From positions 1 to 8,368 of the forward strand of contig CAKQXZ010000086.1 of NCBI GenBank assembly GCA_934292955.1: a stretch of 8,368 bases of DNA, in the 5' to 3' direction. Every line of letters starts with the position of its first letter. Within the stretch, counting starts at the first letter, position 1. Under the pieces are notes generated by a model. It had not been told where the DNA came from. It made no database searches and saw nothing but the letters and a program-made list of their open reading frames with translations. Origin of the DNA: an uncultured Clostridia bacterium. GTDB lineage: Bacteria; Bacillota_A; Clostridia; Christensenellales; Borkfalkiaceae. Shown piece by piece: positions 1 through 5,411 of the stretch. Position numbers and translations under genes: made by a program.

Positions 1-1538
1 TGATTGTCATTGGCAGTACGTCGAGCAGTAATACGCGTAAATTGTACGATGTGTGCCGTGAAAAGTGTGCGTCCGTATTTTTGATTGAAAGTGCGGACCT
101 GGTCGATATCAAAAATATAAAATCATTTAATAAGTTGGGGGTTGTTTCCGGAGCGTCTACGCCGAGGGAGCAAACCATGGAGGTTTTCTTTAGTATGGAA
201 GAAAAGAACACTGCAGCCGAAGTAATCGTTAACGAAGCAAACGAAGCTACCACCGAAACCGTAGCAGAACCCAAGGTTATGAACGAGATGGAGGAAGCCG
301 TTGCCAAGATGGACGATAAGGCAACCAAGTTCAGAAAAGGACAGAAAATTACTGCTACTATTTCGTCTGCTACCGATGAAGGTCTTGCTGTTTATATCAG
401 CAACACGAAGAAAGAAATCCTTCTTCCCAAAGAAGAAATAAATTGCGAAAGTTACGATAAAGCCGAATACGCCAAGAAAGTCGGCGAAGAAATTCAGGTT
501 AAAATCACCGGTCTTAATCCCGTTCAACTTTCCGAAAAGGCTATCGCACGCGATATCGAAGACGAAAAACTCGTTGCCGAAATCGCTGACGGCAACAGCA
601 TTTTCAACGTCGTTATCGACGGTTTCAACAAGGGCGGTCTTATCGGTCATTATGCAGGCTTTGAAGTATTCGTTCCGTCTTCTCAGATTCGTATCGGTTT
701 CGTTAAAGAACTCGATAAATACGTCGGCAAGACTTTAAGACTTAAAGCCGAAAAGATCGAAAACGGCAAGAGAAAACAGATCGTTGCTTCTCAGAGAGTT
801 ATTCTCGAAGCCGAAAAGGCTCAGAGAGACGCTGAAAGAGCTGAAAAAGAAGAAGAATTCTTCAGCGCCGTATCCGTCGGCGATATCATCAAAGGCACGG
901 TCGTAAGATTTGCTGCTTTCGGTGCGTTCGTAGACGTTAACGGCATTGACTGTCTTGCTCACATTTCCGATCTGTCCTGGACGGGCTGCAACGCTCCTTC
1001 CGACGTTCTCGAAATCGGCAAAGAATACGAATTCAAAGTTCTTAAATGCGACAAAGAAACCAAGAAAGTTTCTTTGGGATATAAACAGCTTCAGCCCAAG
1101 CCCTGGGATCTCGTTCCCGGTAAATATATGGTCGGCGACGTTGTAAAGGGCAAAGTCGTAAGAATCGTTCCGTTCGGCGCGTTTGTCGAACTCGAAAAAG
1201 GAATCGACGGTCTCGTTCACGTTTCGCAGATCTCTCACGAATGGCTTGAAAATCCCACTTCCGCGCTTAAAGTAGGCGAAGAAGTAGAGGCTAAGATCAT
1301 CGCTATCGATCACGAAAAAGAAAAGATCACTCTTTCTATCAAGGCTATGACTCCCGCTCCCGAAAATGCGGGTAAAGCTCCCAGAAGAGATCGTTCCGAA
1401 AATGCAGAAGGCGAAGAAGAAAAGACTTCGAGAAAGCCCCGCAGACCCAGAAACGAAGGCGACGACGGCGAACTTAAAGAATGGAAAGAAGACAGCAACA
1501 GCGGTGTTTCCATTGCCGAACTTCTTGCCAATAAGTAA
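1..1538 (+). CDS. ispH: IspH-S1 fusion protein (HMBPP reductase / four S1 RNA-binding domains), 5' partial
   Basis: The reading frame is open to the left edge; the first complete codon is at 3-5, leaving 511 residues in the window. The first ~62 are the end of IspH, the iron-sulfur enzyme that makes IPP and DMAPP in the last step of the MEP isoprenoid pathway. GSTSSSNT corresponds to the family's GSKNSSN motif and GVVSGASTP to its GVTAGASAP motif; the cluster-binding cysteines must lie upstream. After an acidic linker come four S1 domains at about residues 113-183, 196-268, 291-363 and 376-449. The last two are most canonical (FGAFVDVNGIDCLAHIS and FGAFVELEKGIDGLVHVS), and the first two are divergent. 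The tail (450-511) is low-complexity, Arg/Lys- and Glu-rich, ending VSIAELLANK. Such fusions are known from Clostridia; the S1 half resembles ribosomal protein S1 and probably binds RNA or ribosomes. The link between the two activities is unknown. A separate S1 gene starting at the Met at 195 is less likely, because the frame is continuous. Confidence 0.93.
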   Translation, partial: IVIGSTSSSNTRKLYDVCREKCASVFLIESADLVDIKNIKSFNKLGVVSGASTPREQTMEVFFSMEEKNTAAEVIVNEANEATTETVAEPKVMNEMEEAVAKMDDKATKFRKGQKITATISSATDEGLAVYISNTKKEILLPKEEINCESYDKAEYAKKVGEEIQVKITGLNPVQLSEKAIARDIEDEKLVAEIADGNSIFNVVIDGFNKGGLIGHYAGFEVFVPSSQIRIGFVKELDKYVGKTLRLKAEKIENGKRKQIVASQRVILEAEKAQRDAERAEKEEEFFSAVSVGDIIKGTVVRFAAFGAFVDVNGIDCLAHISDLSWTGCNAPSDVLEIGKEYEFKVLKCDKETKKVSLGYKQLQPKPWDLVPGKYMVGDVVKGKVVRIVPFGAFVELEKGIDGLVHVSQISHEWLENPTSALKVGEEVEAKIIAIDHEKEKITLSIKAMTPAPENAGKAPRRDRSENAEGEEEKTSRKPRRPRNEGDDGELKEWKEDSNSGVSIAELLANK

Positions 1539-1564
1539 TTTTTAATTACAAAACGATAATTACG

Positions 1565-1593
1565 AACGACGCGATTTTTTGTCGCGTCGTTTT
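1565..1593 (+). terminator. Intrinsic terminator after ispH-S1
   Basis: A perfect 10-bp stem, AACGACGCGA (1565-1574) with TCGCGTCGTT (1582-1591), closes a 7-base T-rich loop and runs into TTTT. It lies 26 bases after the stop codon. The U-tail is short, so termination may be incomplete. Confidence 0.8.
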
Positions 1594-1662
1594 CATATGT
1601 ACAAGTTTTTTGCAAAGTTTTGTAAATTGAGTTTATTTATAAGCAATTTGCGGGGGTGAAAA

Positions 1663-1872
1663 ATGAGTAAATACAGCGTATTATGGGAATATGTTAAAAA
1701 CGACGGACGGCAGTCTTTTATAATGACTTTTGACGAAATAGCCGCCGTAACGGGCTTTGATATAGATCATTCGTTTTTAACTTTCAAAAAAGAACTGACC
1801 GAGTATGGTTATACAGTTAAAAAAATATCCATGAAGAATAAAACGGTCGAGTTCGAAAAGACTATTATTTAG
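1663..1872 (+). CDS. Small protein of unknown function (69 aa)
   Basis: The ATG is preceded by a strong purine-rich ribosome binding site (GGGGGTG, 1652-1658) at good spacing, so the gene is very likely real. The product is small and charged, with no signal peptide, membrane segment or cysteine. It opens MSKYSVLWEYVKNDGRQSF and continues with predicted helix and strand segments (DEIAAVTGFDIDHSFLTFKKEL, then alternating hydrophobic residues near the end). From memory, short proteins opening M-S-K-Y-x-x-L-W-E-Y recur in Clostridia as an uncharacterised family; I cannot confirm this here. The LTFDEIAAVTGF-like segment resembles a small helical, possibly DNA-binding, fold, but that is speculation. 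The gene stands alone between two terminators and faces the 69-residue gene on the opposite strand. A weak promoter (TTGCAA 1610, TTATTT 1633, 17-base spacer) may lie upstream. Confidence 0.75.
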   Translation: MSKYSVLWEYVKNDGRQSFIMTFDEIAAVTGFDIDHSFLTFKKELTEYGYTVKKISMKNKTVEFEKTII

Positions 1873-1972
1873 TCATTTTTGCAATCTGCGTAAAGACAAG
1901 ATACTCTCGATTTTATGCGCGATTAAGAGCGTAACTCGGGTATAGCGAAATTTATAATTTTTATGGCAATAT

Positions 1973-2010
1973 AAAACGGCAAGCGGAGATTATATCTTCT
2001 TGTCGTTTTT
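1973..2010. terminator. Bidirectional terminator between two convergent small genes
   Basis: AAAACGGCAAG (1973-1983) pairs with CTTGTCGTTTT (1999-2009) over 11 positions with one G-U pair. Inside the loop, AGAT and ATCT can add four more pairs. On the + strand the stem is followed by a T-run, and on the - strand by TTTTATATT, so it can stop transcription from both sides. The right arm lies inside the last codons of the minus-strand gene, whose stop codon (1990-1992) is in the loop. Confidence 0.65.
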
Positions 2011-2199
2011 GTCATATTGCGCGATAATCGACATATAGGCGGGTATTTTGTCGCTTTTTATTTTCATTACGGGGTGTTTTATATCGTCGAAATATAAAAA
2101 CAGAACGGGAAAGCCCGCGCTCGGTTCTACAAGATAATCGACGAGTTTGCCCTGCGAAATAAGTTTTTTTGCCGTTGCGTGATAGTTGAAATATGCCAT
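1990..2199 (-). CDS. Small conserved protein of unknown function (69 aa), 'delta-VPH'-like family
   Basis: The N-terminus MAYFNYHATAKKLI, followed by G-K-L-V-D-Y, then F-P-V-L-F-L-Y-F-D-D and H-P-V-M-K-I, matches from memory a family of short Firmicute proteins. Databases often label these 'thermostable hemolysin delta-VPH'. That name appears to be a propagated annotation: nothing in this short soluble-looking sequence (no signal peptide, no membrane segment) suggests a secreted hemolysin. I treat the function as unknown. The ATG at 2199 fits the conserved family N-terminus, although no Shine-Dalgarno sequence is visible before it. It is the only minus-strand gene here. It faces the 1663-1872 gene, shares its terminator, and diverges from the tdh promoter. 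Confidence 0.72.
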   Translation of the reverse strand: MAYFNYHATAKKLISQGKLVDYLVEPSAGFPVLFLYFDDIKHPVMKIKSDKIPAYMSIIAQYDKNDKKI

Positions 2200-2254
2200 A
2201 ATAAAATGATTGACCGCGTTTTGATTTTTTATTCGGAAAATATTGATTTTACTA

Positions 2255-2283
2255 TTGAAATACTCGGCGATTTATGGTAGAAT
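2255..2283 (+). promoter_or_regulatory. Sigma-A promoter of the tdh-kbl operon
   Basis: TTGAAA (2255-2260) and TAGAAT (2278-2283) are separated by exactly 17 bases; each matches consensus at five of six positions. Transcription would start near 2290, leaving an untranslated leader of about 137 bases before tdh. I found no T-box signature and no strong hairpin in that leader. Confidence 0.75.
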
Positions 2284-2414
2284 GGTATCAGGCTTAAAAA
2301 TGTGTTTTTGCGGCGGTCGGCGTGCAAACTTTTTACGTCGTCGTTTAACCGATTTATGCGGTCGCGAATGCCGGATTTTTAGGTTATGCTGCTTGAAATA
2401 ATGCGCTTAAGGAG

Positions 2415-2428
2415 ATATCTGCAGATAT
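2415..2428. repeat. 14-bp perfect palindrome overlapping the tdh start codon
   Basis: ATATCTGCAGATAT is its own reverse complement. It begins one base after the Shine-Dalgarno sequence AAGGAG (2409-2414) and ends on the second base of the first ATG (2427-2429). In RNA it can fold as a 5-bp stem with a TGCA loop, covering that ATG or drawing the next in-frame ATG (2433) towards the ribosome binding site. In DNA it could be a repressor site. Confidence 0.6.
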
Positions 2429-3464
2429 GAAAATGGACGCTATAATAAAGCCGTCGGCAACGCGCGGGCTTGAACTTGTAAGAAAGGACGTGCCGACTTT
2501 GAAAAACGGTGAAGCACTTATAAAAATTCACTATACGGCGATTTGCGGAACCGACGTACATATTTTCGACTGGAACGACTGGGCGAAGAATACAATCAAA
2601 CCGCCGCTTACGATCGGGCACGAATTTGTTGGCGAAATAGTAGAAATTTGCGGCGCGACCGATTCTTTCAAGGTCGGCGATATAGTAAGCGCCGAAGGGC
2701 ATGTGGTATGCGGAAAATGCCGTAACTGCCGCGCCGGAAGACGTCATCTTTGCCCAAATACGCAGGGTATCGGTGTTAATCGCGACGGAATTTTTGCCGA
2801 ATACGCGGCTATTCCTTTGCAGAATTTATGGCTTACCGACCCCGGAATACCCGAAAAAATGTACGCTATTTTCGATCCGTTCGGAAACGCCACGCACACC
2901 GCGCTGAAATTCGGAATGGTCGGCGAAGACGTGCTTATTACGGGTGCCGGGCCGATAGGCATTATGGCTGCCGCAATATGCCGCCATGTCGGAGCAAAAA
3001 ACGTTGTTTTAACCGACGTTAACGATTATCGGCTTGAACTTGCGAAAAAAGTTTGCCCGACGGTTATTACGGTCAATACCGCGAACAAACGCCTTAAAGA
3101 CGTGCAGAAAGATATAGGAATGACCGAAGGGTTCGATATCGGGCTTGAAATGAGCGGCAGCGGCGTTGCGCTCAACGAAATGGTCGATAATATGATTATG
3201 GGCGGAAAAATCGCTCTGCTCGGCGTTCAGAGCCCCGACGTGAAAATCGATTGGAACAAAGTTATTTTCAATATGCTCACCATTCAGGGCATTTACGGCA
3301 GAGAAGTATTTGAAACATGGCACAAAATGACGGCAATGCTTAAATCGGGGTTGGATATTTCGGGCATAATAACCGCCGAAATCAACTATCGCGATTTTGA
3401 AAAAGGCTTTGAAATGATGCACAGCGGCAAGTCGGGCAAGGTTATTCTCGACTGGACGAAGTGA
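2427..3464 (+). CDS. tdh: L-threonine 3-dehydrogenase, zinc- and NAD-dependent
   Basis: The enzyme oxidises L-threonine to 2-amino-3-ketobutyrate with NAD+, in the cytoplasm. It is a medium-chain zinc alcohol dehydrogenase of 345 residues, close to the ~341 of E. coli Tdh and strongly similar along its length as I recall that sequence. Catalytic zinc ligands are in TAICGTDVH (Cys40) and GHE (His65-Glu66). The structural zinc cysteines are 95, 98, 101 and 109. The NAD-binding motif GAGPIG is at 173-178, with TDVNDYRLELA after it (Asp197). FDPFGNATHTAL and IYGREVFETWHKM are Tdh signatures that separate it from other alcohol dehydrogenases. Two starts are possible: ATG 2427, 12 bases after AAGGAG, or ATG 2433, which aligns with the E. 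coli start but lies 18 bases from it. It is first in an operon with kbl, 31 bases away. Confidence 0.96.
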   Translation: MKMDAIIKPSATRGLELVRKDVPTLKNGEALIKIHYTAICGTDVHIFDWNDWAKNTIKPPLTIGHEFVGEIVEICGATDSFKVGDIVSAEGHVVCGKCRNCRAGRRHLCPNTQGIGVNRDGIFAEYAAIPLQNLWLTDPGIPEKMYAIFDPFGNATHTALKFGMVGEDVLITGAGPIGIMAAAICRHVGAKNVVLTDVNDYRLELAKKVCPTVITVNTANKRLKDVQKDIGMTEGFDIGLEMSGSGVALNEMVDNMIMGGKIALLGVQSPDVKIDWNKVIFNMLTIQGIYGREVFETWHKMTAMLKSGLDISGIITAEINYRDFEKGFEMMHSGKSGKVILDWTK

Positions 3465-3495
3465 TTGAAATTTACCGACCAAAAGGGGTTTGATT

Positions 3496-4680
3496 ATGAT
3501 TGATAAAAACTATTTTAACGGCATACTCGAAGACATAAAAAGCAGCGGACTGTGGAAAGACGAAAGAATTATAACCACTCCGCAGCGCAATAAAATAGAT
3601 ACTACCGTATCTAAAGGCGTGCTTAATTTCTGCGCAAACAACTATCTCGGCTTGGCAGACGACCCGGAACTTATAGAAGAAGCGAAAAAGAGCCTTGATA
3701 AATACGGGTACGGAATGTCGAGCGTGCGTTTTATTTGCGGCACGCAGACGGTGCATAAAGACCTTGAAAAGGCTATGTCGGACTTTTTGGGAACGGACGA
3801 CACCATTTTGTACAGCAGTTGTTTTGACGCGAACGGCGGGCTTTTCGAAACAATTACGACCAAAGAAGACGCGATTATTTCCGACGAACTTAACCACGCG
3901 AGTATAATCGACGGCGTGCGCCTTGCCAAAGCCATGAAGTTCCGTTATAAAAACAACGATATGGCAGACTTGGAGAGTAAACTCAAAGAAGCCGACGAAA
4001 ACGGAGCGAAACACAAAGTAATCGTAACCGACGGCGTGTTTTCTATGGACGGAATAATCGCCGACCTTAAAGGCATTTGCGATCTTGCCGAAAAATACGG
4101 CGCGCTTGTTGTTGTCGACGACAGCCACGCTACCGGTTTTGTGGGTAAAACGGGCAGGGGAACGGCTGAATATTGCGGCGTTTCGGGCAGAGTGGATATT
4201 ATTACGGGAACTTTCGGCAAGGCACTCGGCGGGGCGAGCGGCGGCTTTACGAGCGGCAGACAAGAAATTATCGACCTTCTTCGCCAAAGGAGCAGACCCT
4301 ATCTGTTTTCAAACACGCTTGCGCCTATGATCTGCGCGACCACGCTTAAAGTTCTTGAAATCATCACGCACGACTATTCGCGGCGCAATAAGGTTGAAGA
4401 AAACGCCGCGTATTTCAGAAGTCGCATGGAAAAAGCGGGTTTCAACCTTGCCGGCAAAGACCACGCGATTATTCCCGTAATGCTGTACGACGCCGTGCTT
4501 TCGCAAAAGGTGGCGGCAAGAATGCTCGATAAGGGTATTTACGTCACTGGTTTCTTTTACCCCGTGGTGCCTAAAGAAAAGGCGCGTATAAGAACGCAGA
4601 TGTCTGCCGCGCACACCAAAGCGGATATCGACGCTTGCGTAAACGCGTTTATCGAATGCAAAAACGAAATAGGGTTTTAA
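3496..4680 (+). CDS. kbl: 2-amino-3-ketobutyrate CoA ligase (glycine C-acetyltransferase)
   Basis: This PLP enzyme cleaves the unstable Tdh product, 2-amino-3-ketobutyrate, with CoA to give glycine and acetyl-CoA. At 394 residues it matches E. coli Kbl (398) almost end to end as I recall it. It belongs to the alpha-oxoamine synthase group. [16 protein letters not shown] and SVRFICGTQ motifs lie near 44-84, [13 protein letters not shown] at 107-119, and LNHASIIDG at 132-140. PLP contacts Asp208 and His211 are in [10 protein letters not shown], and the Schiff-base lysine is Lys242 in [27 protein letters not shown] and [12 protein letters not shown] near the end favour Kbl over BioF. I chose ATG 3496, seven bases after GGGG (3485-3488); a TTG at 3490 would be too close to it. 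Pairing with tdh fits substrate handover in threonine degradation. Confidence 0.97.
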   Translation: MIDKNYFNGILEDIKSSGLWKDERIITTPQRNKIDTTVSKGVLNFCANNYLGLADDPELIEEAKKSLDKYGYGMSSVRFICGTQTVHKDLEKAMSDFLGTDDTILYSSCFDANGGLFETITTKEDAIISDELNHASIIDGVRLAKAMKFRYKNNDMADLESKLKEADENGAKHKVIVTDGVFSMDGIIADLKGICDLAEKYGALVVVDDSHATGFVGKTGRGTAEYCGVSGRVDIITGTFGKALGGASGGFTSGRQEIIDLLRQRSRPYLFSNTLAPMICATTLKVLEIITHDYSRRNKVEENAAYFRSRMEKAGFNLAGKDHAIIPVMLYDAVLSQKVAARMLDKGIYVTGFFYPVVPKEKARIRTQMSAAHTKADIDACVNAFIECKNEIGF

Positions 4681-4690
4681 TCCGGGCTGA

Positions 4691-4718
4691 TTATCTGTCG
4701 CTGCACGGTGACAGATAA
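4691..4718. repeat. Perfect inverted repeat after kbl without a U-tail
   Basis: TTATCTGTC (4691-4699) and GACAGATAA (4710-4718) form a 9-bp perfect stem, extendable to 12 with G-U pairs around a GCAC loop. It begins 10 bases after the kbl stop. Neither strand has a T-run after it, so it is not an intrinsic terminator. It could protect the mRNA 3' end or be a protein-binding site. Confidence 0.6.
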
Positions 4719-4731
4719 AACGAACATATAA

Positions 4732-4789
4732 AACGCAAAAAGACGGTTGAAAATTAAAGCCGAAAAATTTTTGCGTTTTTTTATTTTTT
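4732..4789 (+). terminator. Strong intrinsic terminator of the tdh-kbl operon
   Basis: AACGCAAAAA (4732-4741) pairs perfectly with TTTTTGCGTT (4768-4777). An inner stem, CGGTT with AGCCG (one G-U), lies inside the loop. Seven T's follow (4776-4782), then one A and six more T's. Confidence 0.88.
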
Positions 4790-4799
4790 CGGGTATATA
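4771..4799 (+). promoter_or_regulatory. Possible weak promoter for the feo leader
   Basis: TTGCGT (4771-4776) and TATATA (4794-4799) are 17 bases apart and would start a transcript near 4806, upstream of the folded leader. The -35 matches only three of six positions and overlaps the previous terminator. TACAAT (4815-4820) is a better -10 but has no -35. This is a guess at where the leader begins. Confidence 0.22.
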
Positions 4800-5058
4800 A
4801 CGCGTAAAACGGGATACAATATAAGTACGACGTAAGCCGAAGAAACGCTTAATGCAAATAGCTTAACACAGATTATTTTCGGCAAGTATCGGGAAACGCT
4901 TTAATAATTATTTATTTAATTATATCGCCGAATGTTTTCAAACGAACGAATCACTCGTTTACCCGACATACGTCTATATATAAACTTTGTCTGTCGGAAA
5001 AGAATTTGATTCCTTCCTTAAAGCGGCGCGTTTTTCGCTCTGCTTACAGGCAGAGCGC

Positions 5059-5105
5059 GAACCGCCGTGAAATCATTTATTGGTTTTATCGACGGTTCTT
5101 TTTTT
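5059..5105 (+). terminator. Intrinsic terminator in the feoA leader
   Basis: GAACCGCCG (5059-5067) pairs with CGACGGTTC (5090-5098) with a single mismatch. AAATCA (5070-5075) with TGGTTT (5081-5086) extends the stem inwards. Seven T's follow directly. It lies 91 bases before the feoA ATG on the same strand. No gene lies between it and the kbl terminator, so it most likely acts on the feo transcript itself. Confidence 0.75.
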
Positions 5106-5121
5106 ATGCGAAAAAATTTTT

Positions 5122-5130
5122 TTAGGCTAA
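5122..5130. promoter_or_regulatory. Possible DtxR/IdeR-like metal regulator site
   Basis: TTAGGCTAA is symmetric around its central base. Its complement, TTAGCCTAA, equals the centre of the DtxR/IdeR consensus known from Actinobacteria. It lies 66 bases before feoA. The outer arms of that consensus are absent, and nine bases can occur by chance in AT-rich DNA. Confidence 0.2.
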
Positions 5131-5195
5131 GAACTGTAAAATCGATATAAAAAGGCTTGCACGCGAATATATTGTACACGGACTATTTTTGTTTT

Positions 5196-5411
5196 ATGCG
5201 TTTGAACGACGTTGCCGAAGGTAAAACCGTTTTCATTAAATATATCGCCGGCGAAAGCAGAGAAATCGAGCGGTTATCCGCTTTGGGCGTAAGCTGCGGA
5301 AGTAAACTCGTCGTGCTGTATTCGCGCCAAAAAAGCGGGTGTGTGGTCGTTGCCGACGGCGAGCCCGTGGGGCTTTCCGCAGGGCTTTGCCGCAGGGTGG
5401 AAGTGGAATGA
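5196..5411 (+). CDS. feoA: FeoA, ferrous iron transport accessory protein
   Basis: A 71-residue protein of typical FeoA length and SH3-like pattern. MRLNDVAEGKTVFIKYI opens it, then REIERLSALGVSCGSKLVVL corresponds to the family's R-R-L-x-D-M-G-L-x-P-G-x-x-V. The segment GCVVVADGEPVGLSAGLCRRVEVE matches the final strands. FeoA is a cytoplasmic partner of the FeoB permease, thought to modulate its activity. The usual Asp-Met before the Gly (D-M-G) is Ala-Leu here. I chose ATG 5196 because the family begins at this point; a TTG at 5157 would add 13 poorly fitting residues. There is no clear Shine-Dalgarno sequence before 5196 (upstream is GGACTATTTTTGTTTT), so initiation may be weak or controlled. 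The stop codon overlaps the feoB start (ATGA). Confidence 0.88.
   Translation: MRLNDVAEGKTVFIKYIAGESREIERLSALGVSCGSKLVVLYSRQKSGCVVVADGEPVGLSAGLCRRVEVE

Larger units (their letters stand above)
4806..5195 (+). promoter_or_regulatory. Candidate riboswitch or attenuator leader of feoAB
   Basis: This gene-free stretch holds a series of complementary segments: GCCGAA (4836-4841), TTCGGC (4878-4883), CGCCGAA (4926-4932), GCGGCG (5023-5028), CGCCGT (5063-5068) and CGACGGTTC (5090-5098). Each can pair with the next, so neighbouring helices exclude one another. A hairpin at 5023-5068 is especially strong: GCGGCG/CGCCGT, then GTT/AAC, then CGCTCTGC (5036-5043) with GCAGAGCG (5050-5057) and the loop TTACAG. 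It shares 5059-5068 with the terminator that follows and would therefore act as antiterminator. CGCCG (4926-4930) could take up CGGCG (5024-5028) instead, closing a three-way junction with hairpins at 4944-4960 and 4963-4997 and allowing termination. This is the logic of a metabolite- or metal-sensing switch. I recognised no known class. The structure is inferred by eye. Confidence 0.5.

Noticed and set aside
123..1313. Long minus-strand open frames opposite the S1 gene
   Set aside because: They are shadows of the real gene, rich in Phe and Ser from complementing Glu/Lys codons, and match nothing known.
2290..2426. T-box or other known riboswitch in the tdh leader
   Set aside because: No T-box motif, no strong hairpin and no terminator before tdh; only short 4-5 bp pairings were seen.
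3490..3495. TTG start for kbl
   Set aside because: It is one base from the GGGG ribosome binding site, while ATG 3496 has proper spacing and matches the family start.
3472..4287. 271-residue minus-strand open frame opposite kbl
   Set aside because: Kbl is certain on the + strand, and the antisense product is low-information with no family features.
4790..5110. tRNA, 6S RNA or tmRNA in the feo leader region
   Set aside because: No TpsiC-arm signature, no tmRNA-like start, and no single long bulged rod typical of 6S RNA.
5339..5407. GTG extension of feoB
   Set aside because: It lies inside feoA, adds an Arg-rich stretch unlike FeoB, and the ATG at 5408 directly precedes the G1 loop at the normal distance.
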